A stretch of 64,000 nt of DNA, taken from contig NZ_FQYQ01000005.1 in assembly GCF_900141825.1 (NCBI RefSeq), positions 41,800 to 105,799 of the forward strand. Direction: 5' to 3'. The notes beneath the pieces were generated by a model, which worked only from the letters and a program-made list of their open reading frames with translations, was not told the DNA's origin and searched no databases. The position numbers and the translations under genes were made by a program. Positions 45,890 to 53,968 of the stretch are shown piece after piece (position 1 is the stretch's first letter; each line of letters opens with the position of its first letter). This DNA is from Pseudobutyrivibrio xylanivorans DSM 14809. Lineage in GTDB: Bacteria; Bacillota; Clostridia; Lachnospirales; Lachnospiraceae.

Positions 45890-46594
45890 TTACAGACCTC
45901 CAAGTGTTTTTGTAAATTTCTCTGTAAAGCTTGCCTTCTTACTTCTACTAATCTTAAGTGTGTAATCGCCTACCAAAACATCATCTTTAATAATCGCTTT
46001 GACATGCTTCAATGAAACAAGATATCCTGCATTGCATCTGGCAAATCCAAAGGGTGCTAGTTTATTCTCCACTGAGGATATATTTTCGCGAACTTTAAAT
46101 TCCTTATCCTTAGTATGATATATACAATAGTGTAATGCAGACTCCACATAATATATTTCACTGATGTTAAGTGTGATTAATCCTTCTTTAGTCTGTATTA
46201 CAATTGGCTCATCCGCCTTAACCTGCTTTACATATCTAAGAGCCTTTTTAAGTTTTAATGCAAAATCAGGATATGATACTGGTTTTATTACATAATCGAT
46301 AGCATCTACCTCGTAGCCAGTAAGGGCATACTGAGGCATAGCGGTAACAAACATTAAAACTACGCTCTCATCGACCTTTCTTATGGCTCTGGCTGTGTCT
46401 ATTCCATTTAGACCTGGCATATCTATATCCATAAGAATCAAATCAAACTGCCCACTAAAGTCTTCCAAAAATCTATCTCCGCTTTCATAAGTGGAGATAT
46501 CAAATTCTTTCGAATCTGCTACAGCAAAATCCTTAAGATATTCCCTAAGCATTTCTAATTCAGTTTTTAAATCATCTACAATAGCTACTTTCAT
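45890..46594 (-). CDS. LytTR-family response regulator
   Basis: 234 residues from ATG 46594 (AAGGA upstream; a longer frame to 46621 starts poorly). Receiver domain with Asp56 (LILMDIDMPGLNG) and Lys in VIKPVSYPD; then a LytTR DNA-binding domain from about 130 (GLITLNISEIYYVES, FARCNAGYLVSLKHVKAI). Such regulators bind paired direct repeats. It leads the operon with the AgrC-like kinase, and the GH3 gene lies directly beyond. Confidence 0.93.
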   Translation of the reverse strand: MKVAIVDDLKTELEMLREYLKDFAVADSKEFDISTYESGDRFLEDFSGQFDLILMDIDMPGLNGIDTARAIRKVDESVVLMFVTAMPQYALTGYEVDAIDYVIKPVSYPDFALKLKKALRYVKQVKADEPIVIQTKEGLITLNISEIYYVESALHYCIYHTKDKEFKVRENISSVENKLAPFGFARCNAGYLVSLKHVKAIIKDDVLVGDYTLKISRSKKASFTEKFTKTLGGL

Positions 46595-46623
46595 AAACTT
46601 TTCCTTATGTACGTTTTTCATAT

Positions 46624-46686
46624 TTTATACAGAAAAGGGCAAAATTGTAAAGATATATACTATCCTATTCCCAAAAACACTATTCT
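46624..46686 (-). promoter_or_regulatory. Candidate promoter and direct repeats before the LytTR-kinase operon
   Basis: On the minus strand TTTACA (46651-46646) and TATAAA (46629-46624) are 16 bases apart. Just upstream lie direct repeats ACTATCCT (46659-46666) and ACTATTCT (46679-46686), 20 bases apart and near -40 to -70. This is a position suited to an activator that binds paired repeats. Their sequence does not match the GTT-type repeats at 44550. Confidence 0.45.
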
Positions 46687-46756
46687 GTCAAAAATTAATG
46701 ATATTATGACTACGTAGGGGTATTTTCCATCGTCAGATGCAATAGGAGAAACATTA

Positions 46757-47188
46757 GTGGATAAAAAAGAACAAGAAAAATTCGTCAAAGAATTTATTGA
46801 AAGAAAACCTACTAGATGTTCTAAATGCCGGGGCCGTCTTAGATATATCGGTGCTGGCCGCTATGAATGCTTTGATTGTGGGCATGAAGAAATTGACGAT
46901 TTCGGTAAAGTAAAAGAATTTATAGATGAAAATGGTGCTTGCCCGGCCATTATTATTTCTGAATGCACAGGCGTTCCGGAAGAAATTATAAATGGAATGC
47001 TTCGCCAGGGGCGACTTGAAATCCCTGATGGAAGTACTATGTATATCACTTGCGAAAAATGCGGATGCAGCATTCGCTATGGCAGATTCTGCCCTGACTG
47101 CATCCGAAATCGCACAAATACGTTAAAAAATGTATTTTTCAATCCTGAAGTAGGTGAAAAGCCTCAACATCAGCTCTTATTGATATAA
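46757..47188 (+). CDS. Double zinc-ribbon protein with helix-turn-helix-like middle, YvyF-like
   Basis: 143 residues from GTG 46757 (AGGAG 8 bases upstream). An N-terminal four-Cys ribbon (CSKC..CFDC, about 21-41) is followed by a helical segment (FGKVKEFIDENG, then TGVPEEIINGMLRQGRLEIPDG) and a C-terminal ribbon (CEKCGCSIRYGRFCPDC, about 98-115). The middle-plus-ribbon layout resembles YvyF-type flagellar-operon proteins, but there are no flagellar genes here, so that link is weak. It is a lone plus-strand gene converging with the radical SAM gene. Confidence 0.8.
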   Translation: MDKKEQEKFVKEFIERKPTRCSKCRGRLRYIGAGRYECFDCGHEEIDDFGKVKEFIDENGACPAIIISECTGVPEEIINGMLRQGRLEIPDGSTMYITCEKCGCSIRYGRFCPDCIRNRTNTLKNVFFNPEVGEKPQHQLLLI

Positions 47189-47195
47189 ACTAACT

Positions 47196-48293
47196 CTAAA
47201 ATGAACTTCCAAGGAGTGCTTCCACTTCGTGTCTCTTCTCGTACAAAACACAGCCTCCATCATGGTCATCCATAAGCACTCCTTCTGACTGCAGTGCCTT
47301 GAATAATTTTGAGTTCATGGCATCCCTAAGAGATGTGTCTTTTACATTGATATCCGAATATGGAGAAAATGGACAAGGCTCCGCTCCTCCGTGTGAATTG
47401 ATATGGAAGAATCCGCGTCCTGCTGCAATACAGCCGCCTGAGCTCTTCTCATCTCCAGGGAAAGAAACAAATACCATCTCAGGATGTTCCTGTCTCAGTC
47501 TCATTATTTCTTTTTTCAGATATTCCCTGTCATCATCCCCTGGTGCAAGGTGTTTTGAGTCATCTGTCACAGGGACAAACTCAACGAAAATCACAGCCTT
47601 ACATCCCTTATCTGACAGCTTACCAATGAAGCTTTCAGATGAAACGTCCTTAAGGTTTTCTGTTGTCACTGTCACCGAAGCTCCGTAAATAAGTCCGCGT
47701 TTATCCAGTTCATCCATATTTGAGATAAGCTTGTCATAAACACCTTCGCCACGTCTATTATCTGTAGCTTCTTTCTCACCCTCGATACTCATTATCGGAA
47801 TGAGGTTCCTGTTTTTATCAAACAGATCAAAATACTTATCTGTCATGAATGTTCCATTAGTAAAAATAGGGAATAGTATATTCTGTTTCTTACCAGCAGC
47901 CTCAATAACACCATTTCTAAGAAGTGGCTCTCCGCCAGCAAGAAGGATAAAGCTAACTCCAAGATCATCTGCTTCATCAAAAATCTCAAGCCACTCATCG
48001 TCTGTAAGCTGATGAACAGGCTCTGTGTCATTAGTAGCATTATTACATCTGGAATAGCAGCCAGCGCAATGAAGATTACAGCTGCTTGTTATACTGGCAA
48101 TTAGAAATGGAGGAATATGCTCACCCTCTGCTTCCAGTTTTGCTCTTTTCTTCGAAGCAGCTTTTGTAGCCATGGCAAATCTGGCCATGTAAGCACTTTC
48201 CTTAGGGTTCTTAAGAGTAGCTTTTATTGCATCTGAAACTACTCTTTCAACACCGCGTGTCATATATTCCTGTATATCAAATTCCTTACTCAT
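47196..48293 (-). CDS. Radical SAM protein
   Basis: 365 residues. The 4Fe-4S motif C72-x3-C76-x2-C79 (SSCNLHCAGCYSRCN) is preceded by an N-terminal helical region. The barrel includes FILLAGGEPLLR (the GGEP motif) and PIFTNGTF. The C-terminal part has Cys residues in SSGGCIAAGRGFFHINSHGGAEPCPFSPYSD, similar to short SPASM or related extensions seen in peptide- and cofactor-modifying enzymes. No precursor peptide or partner is seen next to it, so the substrate is unknown. AAGAGGA precedes the ATG. Confidence 0.88.
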   Translation of the reverse strand: MSKEFDIQEYMTRGVERVVSDAIKATLKNPKESAYMARFAMATKAASKKRAKLEAEGEHIPPFLIASITSSCNLHCAGCYSRCNNATNDTEPVHQLTDDEWLEIFDEADDLGVSFILLAGGEPLLRNGVIEAAGKKQNILFPIFTNGTFMTDKYFDLFDKNRNLIPIMSIEGEKEATDNRRGEGVYDKLISNMDELDKRGLIYGASVTVTTENLKDVSSESFIGKLSDKGCKAVIFVEFVPVTDDSKHLAPGDDDREYLKKEIMRLRQEHPEMVFVSFPGDEKSSGGCIAAGRGFFHINSHGGAEPCPFSPYSDINVKDTSLRDAMNSKLFKALQSEGVLMDDHDGGCVLYEKRHEVEALLGSSF

Positions 48294-48320
48294 AAATATA
48301 TCCTCTTATTACTATTTCCT

Positions 48321-48375
48321 TTTATTCTCCACTTACTGAATTGTGTCAATTTTGCACAATTGTATTTTGCAAAAT
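48321..48375 (-). promoter_or_regulatory. Promoter with inverted repeats before the radical SAM gene
   Basis: On the minus strand TTGACA (48349-48344) and AATAAA (48326-48321) are 17 bases apart. The -35 box lies within the inverted repeat AATTGTG (48339-48345)/CACAATT (48355-48361), and a perfect 12-base palindrome ATTTTGCAAAAT (48364-48375) lies just upstream. Either could be an operator. Confidence 0.5.
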
Positions 48376-48463
48376 CTATTGTTATCATATCACAAAATTT
48401 ATTAACTTCAAGATATTTTTTCATTGTAACTCAATTATAACTAAAAAGAATAATTATCACAGC

Positions 48464-48492
48464 AAAAAAGAGAGCCGCATAAACCGACTCTC
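48464..48492 (-). terminator. Intrinsic terminator of the kinase-GNAT gene
   Basis: On the minus strand GAGAGTCG pairs with CGGCTCTC (8 bp, one T-G wobble, 7-base loop) and is followed by TTTTTT. It lies 16 bases past the stop at 48509. Confidence 0.75.
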
Positions 48493-48508
48493 CCACGTAT
48501 GTTTTGTA

Positions 48509-49612
48509 TTATATTATTTTTGAATAAAGAAGATCTTCACAACCACCATAATTGGTAATCTCTTTAACAAATGAATATCCGTAACGTTCATATAATCCCA
48601 TATTTTCTTTCGGTGTAGGAATATAGCTTCTTTCAAATCCTTGTTCCTTTAGATAATCATTGGCATATTCAATAAGCTTTTCGCTTATTCTATGTCCGCG
48701 GTATTCCTCTGATACAAACACACAAGATACCCATGGATAAAGCTCAGGCATAGGATAATAATCCTCTTTCAAAGCAGATGCCATTCCGACTATCTTACCA
48801 TCTACCTTTGCAACAAAAAATGTTTCCCAGTCTGTGAACTCCCAGTTCTTTACAAGTCCGGCAAGATGATTTTTCACCTCAACCCATGAGCAGTTTTCTA
48901 TAAAGGTTAAGAGTTCATCTGCAAGTCTGGTATCTCTATCAACCTTCTGAATAGATATATTCTTCAGATGATTCCAGCCAAAATGCTCTTCCACCAAGGC
49001 TGTGGTCTCTTCAACAGTTCTGCTGTAATCCCTCTCAAGCCAAAAGAACTTGCTATTCTTGATTTCATTGTATTTTTCCATGTTTAACTCATACAATGTC
49101 TGTGTACATGTCTTTTTAGCCTTTTCATAGTCAGTTGCACTATGGATGAAATCGCTAAAATCCTGATGATCTGATCTGTCACAATATGTTTCAACCAAAT
49201 CTGTTGGATCAGTTATCATGAACACCGCTCTCGATGGGTCAGAAAACTGCTCTATCTGTTCCATCGTGAAATGACAGTCACAAATTATTGGCCCATTTTG
49301 GGAAAGCTTCATCAAATCCAAGATTATAAAATCAATCTGCTCTCTCAGATTTCCTAAAAGCCAGGCTTTATATTCCTCAACACTTCTACCGAAAAATTCA
49401 TCAGCATCTCTGAACTGTTTTCGCATATTAGGCTGATGTATATCATCGGCAATAGCCTGGTGTCTTGGAAACATTTCATCAATGTCATACACAGGGATTC
49501 CATACTTTTTACCTAAAGCTCTTGAGATAGTAGTCTTTCCACCACATGGTGTACCTGTTACAAAATATACGTTACGTAAATACTCTTTTATTATATTGTC
49601 TTGAAATTCCAT
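48509..49612 (-). CDS. Two-domain protein: P-loop kinase-like domain fused to a GNAT acetyltransferase
   Basis: 367 residues from ATG 49612 (AAGGAG 9 bases upstream; longer frame to 49663 unsupported). The N-terminal half has a Walker A GTPCGGKTT at 20-28 and a DIDEMF acidic motif, as in small-molecule kinases of the shikimate/cytidylate type. The C-terminal half (about 215-367) is a GNAT fold: FFVAKVDGKIVGMAS, then WVSCVFVSEEYRGHRISEKLIEYA with the acetyl-CoA loop (R/G-x-x-G/A pattern), then MGLYERYGYSFV. Fusions of this kind occur among antibiotic-modifying and metabolite-repair enzymes, but no substrate can be named. Confidence 0.85.
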   Translation of the reverse strand: MEFQDNIIKEYLRNVYFVTGTPCGGKTTISRALGKKYGIPVYDIDEMFPRHQAIADDIHQPNMRKQFRDADEFFGRSVEEYKAWLLGNLREQIDFIILDLMKLSQNGPIICDCHFTMEQIEQFSDPSRAVFMITDPTDLVETYCDRSDHQDFSDFIHSATDYEKAKKTCTQTLYELNMEKYNEIKNSKFFWLERDYSRTVEETTALVEEHFGWNHLKNISIQKVDRDTRLADELLTFIENCSWVEVKNHLAGLVKNWEFTDWETFFVAKVDGKIVGMASALKEDYYPMPELYPWVSCVFVSEEYRGHRISEKLIEYANDYLKEQGFERSYIPTPKENMGLYERYGYSFVKEITNYGGCEDLLYSKII

Positions 49613-49925
49613 TTTAGTTATCTCCTTAATGTAAATAGTTAATTGTTCCTGATAACAAGGCACGAAACTATTTATTTAAGGTTTCATGCCTATTAGAAAT
49701 TTCTAAGCTTTAAAAACATTACCATGTTGTTTTACCTCCGTTAAAATTCTTTATCACAATGCGGCTACAAACCTTATCACTGTAGCACAACCATTATTTT
49801 ATACCACAAAATCTGGTAATTGTCACGTAATTTTGATGTAAATTGCCTTTAATTTAATTGCACCAATACAGATTTAATAACATCTTGCATTTAAACCTGC
49901 CTGGCTTATTTTCCATTTGGACTTA
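49613..49925. other. Gene-free stretch with one hairpin
   Basis: 313 bases, very A/T rich. The one clear structure is AGGCACGAAAC (49658-49668) with GTTTCATGCCT (49681-49691), an 11-bp stem fully paired on the minus strand with a T-G wobble. It lies in the leader of the kinase-GNAT gene or as a late terminator of the gene at 49926. I see no open frame with a ribosome site and no known riboswitch. Confidence 0.5.
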
Positions 49926-50165
49926 TTAAAATAGAATATTAACCAATGTTGGAATAAAGGCAGCCGGAACAATAATAGCTATCAGAGCTATAATACATAT
50001 TATTTTTGCTATTATCTTTTTTTCAATCTTTGAGTATAGAATTAATCCTATTATCAAAGTAATAATTGCCCCTATAATTACAAGTGATAATATGACAAGA
50101 GTAATAGCTGCACCAACATATATTGATACTCCTAACAGAGCACATAAAAACATAATCAGTATCAT
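49926..50165 (-). CDS. Small hydrophobic membrane protein
   Basis: 79 residues, nearly all hydrophobic, with two or three helices (about 3-44 and 53-75) and a short Lys-rich loop (SKIEKKIIAK). ATG 50165 has GGAGA 6 bases upstream. No family is recognised. It lies 64 bases downstream of the AlkD-like gene. Confidence 0.6.
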   Translation of the reverse strand: MILIMFLCALLGVSIYVGAAITLVILSLVIIGAIITLIIGLILYSKIEKKIIAKIICIIALIAIIVPAAFIPTLVNILF

Positions 50166-50229
50166 TTCAATTCTCCATTCTAACCAAAACCTACTGCTGC
50201 AAACTCATCTAATAATCAATACTTTCGGT

Positions 50230-50919
50230 TTATTTTCCATGTTTCAAGCCTCTCAGATACTCCTTCTGCTCAGGAGTAATACGATAACTTTCAATGGACT
50301 TTTGGATTGCCTTGTTGTGACACCACTGATCCAATTTTTCATTCTCGATAAAGGGAATAATTGCATCGTACTGCTTGGCAAGAGCTGTGGCAAAGTACCA
50401 GGCAATCATCATGTTTACATAGTATTCCTCTGAACGTACTGCTGCCACCTTTTCAGGATAAGATAAATCAAAATCATCATCCAGGAAGTGTTCCATAAGC
50501 ATCTTTATACCAAAACGGATACTATAGGTATCCCCAGAATCTATCCAGCTATCAATTAGAGGCAATAACTCCTGTTTGTGTTTTTTGAAAATCTTCGGTG
50601 ACATCTGATCACAGGTGGCCCAGTTATTCACATAGGGCAGGAATTGCTGAAGCTTTTCCACACATTTCTCATAGTCTTTCATCTCCGAAAGAATAAATGC
50701 GTGAAGCTGATTCTCATCAAAATAATCGTGTGGCAACTGCTGTAAAAACTCATCTATATCTGGACGCTTAGCAAGCGTCTTTGCAAGCTTTCGTAAATCC
50801 GGAGTTCTTACTCCTATGAAATACTCCACTCCCACTGTAGGAATCAGCTTAGACTGAAAGTCTCTATACTCGATATCCTGAAGCTTTAATAGCTCCTCCT
50901 TGATTTCCTCTGTAATCAT
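50230..50919 (-). CDS. DNA alkylation repair family protein (AlkD-like HEAT repeats)
   Basis: 229 residues made of HEAT-type helices. Family signs are GVRTPDLRKLAK at about 36-47, NNWATCDQMSPK at about 98-109, and DTYSIRFGIKMLMEHF at about 128-143, the helices that line the DNA-binding groove in AlkD (key Trp and Asp positions). AlkD-type enzymes excise alkylated purines without base flipping. The role is likely protection from alkylated bases. The ATG has AGGGGGCGA upstream, 17 bases after the ABC ATPase gene. Confidence 0.9.
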   Translation of the reverse strand: MITEEIKEELLKLQDIEYRDFQSKLIPTVGVEYFIGVRTPDLRKLAKTLAKRPDIDEFLQQLPHDYFDENQLHAFILSEMKDYEKCVEKLQQFLPYVNNWATCDQMSPKIFKKHKQELLPLIDSWIDSGDTYSIRFGIKMLMEHFLDDDFDLSYPEKVAAVRSEEYYVNMMIAWYFATALAKQYDAIIPFIENEKLDQWCHNKAIQKSIESYRITPEQKEYLRGLKHGK

Positions 50920-50936
50920 AGTCGCCCCCTACAAAA

Positions 50937-51521
50937 CTATTCCAGGTTTATAATCTTCGCAAAGTCCACTCCCTCTGGTTTTCTTGTAGCCATAAGAAGT
51001 GGACGTGTTCCTCGAATCTCTAAGATATATGCCTTTGCTTTTTCACGCTCCGCTTCATTCATACCTTCAAATGGCTCATCTAAAACGATGAAATCCGCTG
51101 GAACGAAAAGTGCTCTTACTATCTCCACGAATCTACGCTCAACTGGTGTTAGCTCTGAAACAGGAATAGTCTGTCTTTCAACTGGAATAAATTTTGAAAG
51201 TTCCTCTATTGCTCTTCCTTTACTGGCCCATCTGTGAACCTTTTTAACATTCCAGATAGCATTCTTCTTCATAACAAGATTCGCATCAGCCTGTGATACA
51301 TATGCACTCTGAAGCGTAGGATACTTGTAATCTCCCATTCTGTGAATCTGGCCACTATCTGGCTTTTCAAGCCCCATAAAGACCTTTAGGATTGTGGTTT
51401 TGCCACAGCCTTCAGGACCTGTAAGGCAATATGCACGTCCCCACTCCACTGTAAGATTGTAATTATCTAATACCTGCAAATCCCCATAAGATTTACAGAT
51501 GTTTTCTAAAATTATAGTCAT
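50937..51521 (-). CDS. Lone, degenerate ABC-type ATPase
   Basis: 194 residues, shorter than a usual ABC subunit (about 230-250). Walker A is intact (GPEGCGKTT, 35-43), as is Walker B (FIVLDEPFEG). The signature LSGGQ is replaced by LTPVERR, and the switch His after Walker B is absent (MATRKPEG where a THD-like motif is expected). There is no permease or binding-protein gene beside it. It may be a non-transport ABC protein or act with a distant membrane partner. The start has GGGGG upstream, right after a terminator. It is followed by the AlkD-like gene. Confidence 0.85.
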   Translation of the reverse strand: MTIILENICKSYGDLQVLDNYNLTVEWGRAYCLTGPEGCGKTTILKVFMGLEKPDSGQIHRMGDYKYPTLQSAYVSQADANLVMKKNAIWNVKKVHRWASKGRAIEELSKFIPVERQTIPVSELTPVERRFVEIVRALFVPADFIVLDEPFEGMNEAEREKAKAYILEIRGTRPLLMATRKPEGVDFAKIINLE

Positions 51522-51532
51522 AATTCCCCCAT

Positions 51533-51575
51533 AAAAAAATGTGTCATTAGGTTAAATTTTACCCAATGACACATT
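51533..51575 (-). terminator. Strong intrinsic terminator of the amidase gene
   Basis: On the minus strand AATGTGTCATT pairs perfectly with AATGACACATT (11 bp; 16-base loop) and runs into TTTTTTT. It lies 22 bases after the stop at 51597, just before the ABC ATPase start. Confidence 0.88.
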
Positions 51576-51596
51576 CCTTTTCAATTCGTTTATACG

Positions 51597-52412
51597 CTAT
51601 TTAAAATAATTATCCAGGCCATCTGCAATTCCCTTTGCCAGCAACTGCTGATAGGCGTCTGTAATAAGTTTTGCTTCCTCATCTTTGTTAGACAAATATC
51701 CGACTTCTATAATTGTTGTAGGTACCTTACTCCAGTTGATTCCAGACATTGAATCAACCTCTATTACCTGTCTTTTTTTGCATCCAGCTGAAGCCACTAC
51801 TCCGTCTAACACACAGTCCGAAAGCTTTCTACTGCTTTCATAAAGCTCTCCGTTATAAGGATTGTCCTTTGTCTGACAAACAGTAGATGCTCCATGTACT
51901 TTGGTGTCATCCGAGCCATCGGCATGGATTCTAACAAATGCCTCTGCCTTTGCCTCATTTGCTATGATAGAGCGCTCGCTGTTACTGATATTTACATCAT
52001 TAGTAGTGCGAGTCATAACAACAGTGTAACCTCTATCTTCAAGCTCTTTTTGAACTTTTAGGGCGATTTCCAAATCCAACTGAAATTCAGTAATCCCTGT
52101 ATACTTTCCTGTAGTACCGCCATCAACCCTGGCCTTTTTCTTTGATGCACCCGGACCAATTGGTTCCTTCTTCATATCTGCACGCTGCTGATGTCCAGCA
52201 TCGATACAAACCACATGACCAGTACCTGGTGTGACAACTTTAATTACAGGCTCTTCCACTAACTCCGATTCCTGTTCTGTGCTTTCTTCTAACTCCGCAA
52301 CAGGTTCTGCCTCTGTTCCTATATCAACATAATTAATCATTAGAATAGCTACAAGGCAAAATAAAGTATATATAAGTGCAATGCATATAATGCGTTTTGT
52401 TTTTCTCTTCAT
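51597..52412 (-). CDS. Membrane-anchored N-acetylmuramoyl-L-alanine amidase (Amidase_3)
   Basis: Cuts the bond between muramic acid and the stem peptide in cell-wall peptidoglycan. About 271 residues. I prefer ATG 52412 over 52418 because the GGCGGGA site would touch the earlier codon. Basic start, one hydrophobic helix (about 9-30), a Glu-rich linker, then the zinc amidase domain with DAGHQ (first His), TEFQLDLE (Glu), RIHADGS (second His) and TTIIEVGYLSN (catalytic Glu). No wall-binding repeats are seen. It follows the dhaK terminator and has its own terminator, so it is probably monocistronic. Confidence 0.92.
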   Translation of the reverse strand: MKRKTKRIICIALIYTLFCLVAILMINYVDIGTEAEPVAELEESTEQESELVEEPVIKVVTPGTGHVVCIDAGHQQRADMKKEPIGPGASKKKARVDGGTTGKYTGITEFQLDLEIALKVQKELEDRGYTVVMTRTTNDVNISNSERSIIANEAKAEAFVRIHADGSDDTKVHGASTVCQTKDNPYNGELYESSRKLSDCVLDGVVASAGCKKRQVIEVDSMSGINWSKVPTTIIEVGYLSNKDEEAKLITDAYQQLLAKGIADGLDNYFK

Positions 52413-52434
52413 AAACATTTCCCGCCAATACTAA

Positions 52435-52467
52435 ATATGGGAGATGGCATATAACCATCTCCCATAT
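52435..52467 (-). terminator. Hairpin after dhaK, probable terminator
   Basis: ATATGGGAGATGG and CCATCTCCCATAT form a perfect 13-bp stem with a 7-base loop, 62 bases after the dhaK stop. The T run after it is weak (TTTAGTATT), so termination may be incomplete or the hairpin may stabilise the message. Confidence 0.65.
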
Positions 52468-52529
52468 ATTATACCAAATCCTATCGGTTTCCGAATGCAA
52501 AAAATGAAATTGCATTTGGAAATCTCTCA

Positions 52530-53525
52530 CTAAGCCTGTACAAAAGCAGGTGTATCAGCTGGAGCATCAAGAAGTTTCTTTAATTCGTCATCAACCTTTA
52601 GTAATGTGATTGAAAATCCTTCCATATCAAGTGATGTCATATAGTTACCTACAAGAGTTTTATGAATCTTAATTCCCTTTCCATCAAGAACTTCCTTCAC
52701 GTGCTTGTTAGCTACGAAGAGCTCCATTAATGGTGTTCCACCCATGCCATTTACCATAACGGCAACTTCATCACCTGAGTTGTAAATGCCTTCAGCAAAA
52801 ATCTTATTTAAAAGCTTATCTGCGATTTCATTTACTGTTCCTATCTTCTCACGGTTTACACCAGGTTCACCATGGATACCAATACCAATTTCGATTTCGT
52901 CTTCAGCCAAATCAAAGCTTGGTTTTCCAGCTGCTGGAACTGTACATGCATCTACAGCCATACCCATTGAACGTACATTAGCGATAACCTTCTCAGCAAC
53001 ACGCTTAACATCACCTAAGCTGCCACCAGCTTCAGCGCATGCGCCAGCAATCTTATGTACAAAAATTGTTCCTGCGATACCACGACGTCCTGTTGTCCAT
53101 GTACTATTTTCAACAGCAACATCATCGGCTGTTATAACCTGATCAACCTCTATGCCCTCATCTCTGGCCATATCAGCCGCCATCTCGAAGTTCATAACAT
53201 CACCTGTGTAATTCTTGATTACAAGAAGAACACCCTTGCCACCATCAGCGGCTTTGATTGCCTCATAAACCTGGTCAGGTGTAGGTGATGTAAATACAGC
53301 ACCAGCAATAGCTCCATCAAGCATACCCTTGCCTACATACCCACCATGTGCTGGCTCATGTCCGCTACCACCACCTGATACAAGTGCTACTTTTCCATTA
53401 GAGCCCCCTGCTCTTACAACAACATCAAAACCATCAAGTCTTTTAATGTACTGTGGGTAAGCTGCCACCATACCTTCAAGCATCTCATCAACGATGTTAT
53501 CAACTCCATTAATAAGTTTCTTCAT
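52530..53525 (-). CDS. dhaK: PTS-dependent dihydroxyacetone kinase, DhaK subunit
   Basis: Binds dihydroxyacetone covalently and receives phosphate from DhaL. 331 residues from ATG 53525 (GGAGGAGG upstream; the longer frame to 53561 is unsupported). The substrate-binding His is His218 in GIGIHGEPG, the same number as in E. coli; SGGGSGHEPAHGGYVG at about 45-60 forms the active-site loop. It is the last gene of dhaL-dhaM-dhaK, 16 bases after dhaM. Confidence 0.95.
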   Translation of the reverse strand: MKKLINGVDNIVDEMLEGMVAAYPQYIKRLDGFDVVVRAGGSNGKVALVSGGGSGHEPAHGGYVGKGMLDGAIAGAVFTSPTPDQVYEAIKAADGGKGVLLVIKNYTGDVMNFEMAADMARDEGIEVDQVITADDVAVENSTWTTGRRGIAGTIFVHKIAGACAEAGGSLGDVKRVAEKVIANVRSMGMAVDACTVPAAGKPSFDLAEDEIEIGIGIHGEPGVNREKIGTVNEIADKLLNKIFAEGIYNSGDEVAVMVNGMGGTPLMELFVANKHVKEVLDGKGIKIHKTLVGNYMTSLDMEGFSITLLKVDDELKKLLDAPADTPAFVQA

Positions 53526-53541
53526 AATAAAATTCCTCCTC

Positions 53542-53934
53542 CTAAGGTATTTTCTTTGCACCGCGGCAATCTTCTGCCGCCTTCAGGACAGCCTCCAGGT
53601 CGCTGCCCACCATGGCGCTTACTGCCGCTGCAATAGTGCCTTCTACAATTGGCGCATCTGCAAGTTTCACCTTGATGTCCTCATCCTCCAAAAGTTCGAT
53701 GGCAGTTTCAGAGCTCATTACTCCGCTTCCCAAATCAGCCAAAACCACCACGCCGTCTCCATCATTTGCCTGACGGATTGCTTCGGAAATACGTATTGCA
53801 TCTGTGCCAATAGATCCGTCTTCCAAGCCCCCTGCTGCAACAATCCCTTTATGAGTTGCAGCAATCTCGGAAGTCAAATCCTTTAATCCCTCAGCTATCT
53901 TTGGGCTGTGGGATACTAAAACCAGTCCTACCAT
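53542..53934 (-). CDS. dhaM: Dihydroxyacetone kinase phosphotransfer subunit DhaM (EIIA-Man type)
   Basis: Passes phosphate from the PTS protein HPr to the ADP bound on DhaL. 130 residues, a single mannose-type EIIA domain with the active His9 (VLVSHSPKI) and VVVLADLGSG. It lacks the extra HPr and EI-like domains fused in E. coli DhaM. AGGGGGA precedes the ATG. It lies between dhaL and dhaK. Confidence 0.94.
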   Translation of the reverse strand: MVGLVLVSHSPKIAEGLKDLTSEIAATHKGIVAAGGLEDGSIGTDAIRISEAIRQANDGDGVVVLADLGSGVMSSETAIELLEDEDIKVKLADAPIVEGTIAAAVSAMVGSDLEAVLKAAEDCRGAKKIP

Positions 53935-53968
53935 AACAAATCCCCCTGTTTGTTAATTCGTATTTACG

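Noticed and set aside
46757..47188. Flagellar regulator call for the zinc-ribbon protein.
   Set aside because: The resemblance to YvyF-type proteins is partial and there are no flagellar genes in the window; kept as a resemblance only.
49613..49925. A riboswitch in the longest gene-free stretch.
   Set aside because: Only one simple 11-bp hairpin is visible, without conserved loop sequences of a known class.
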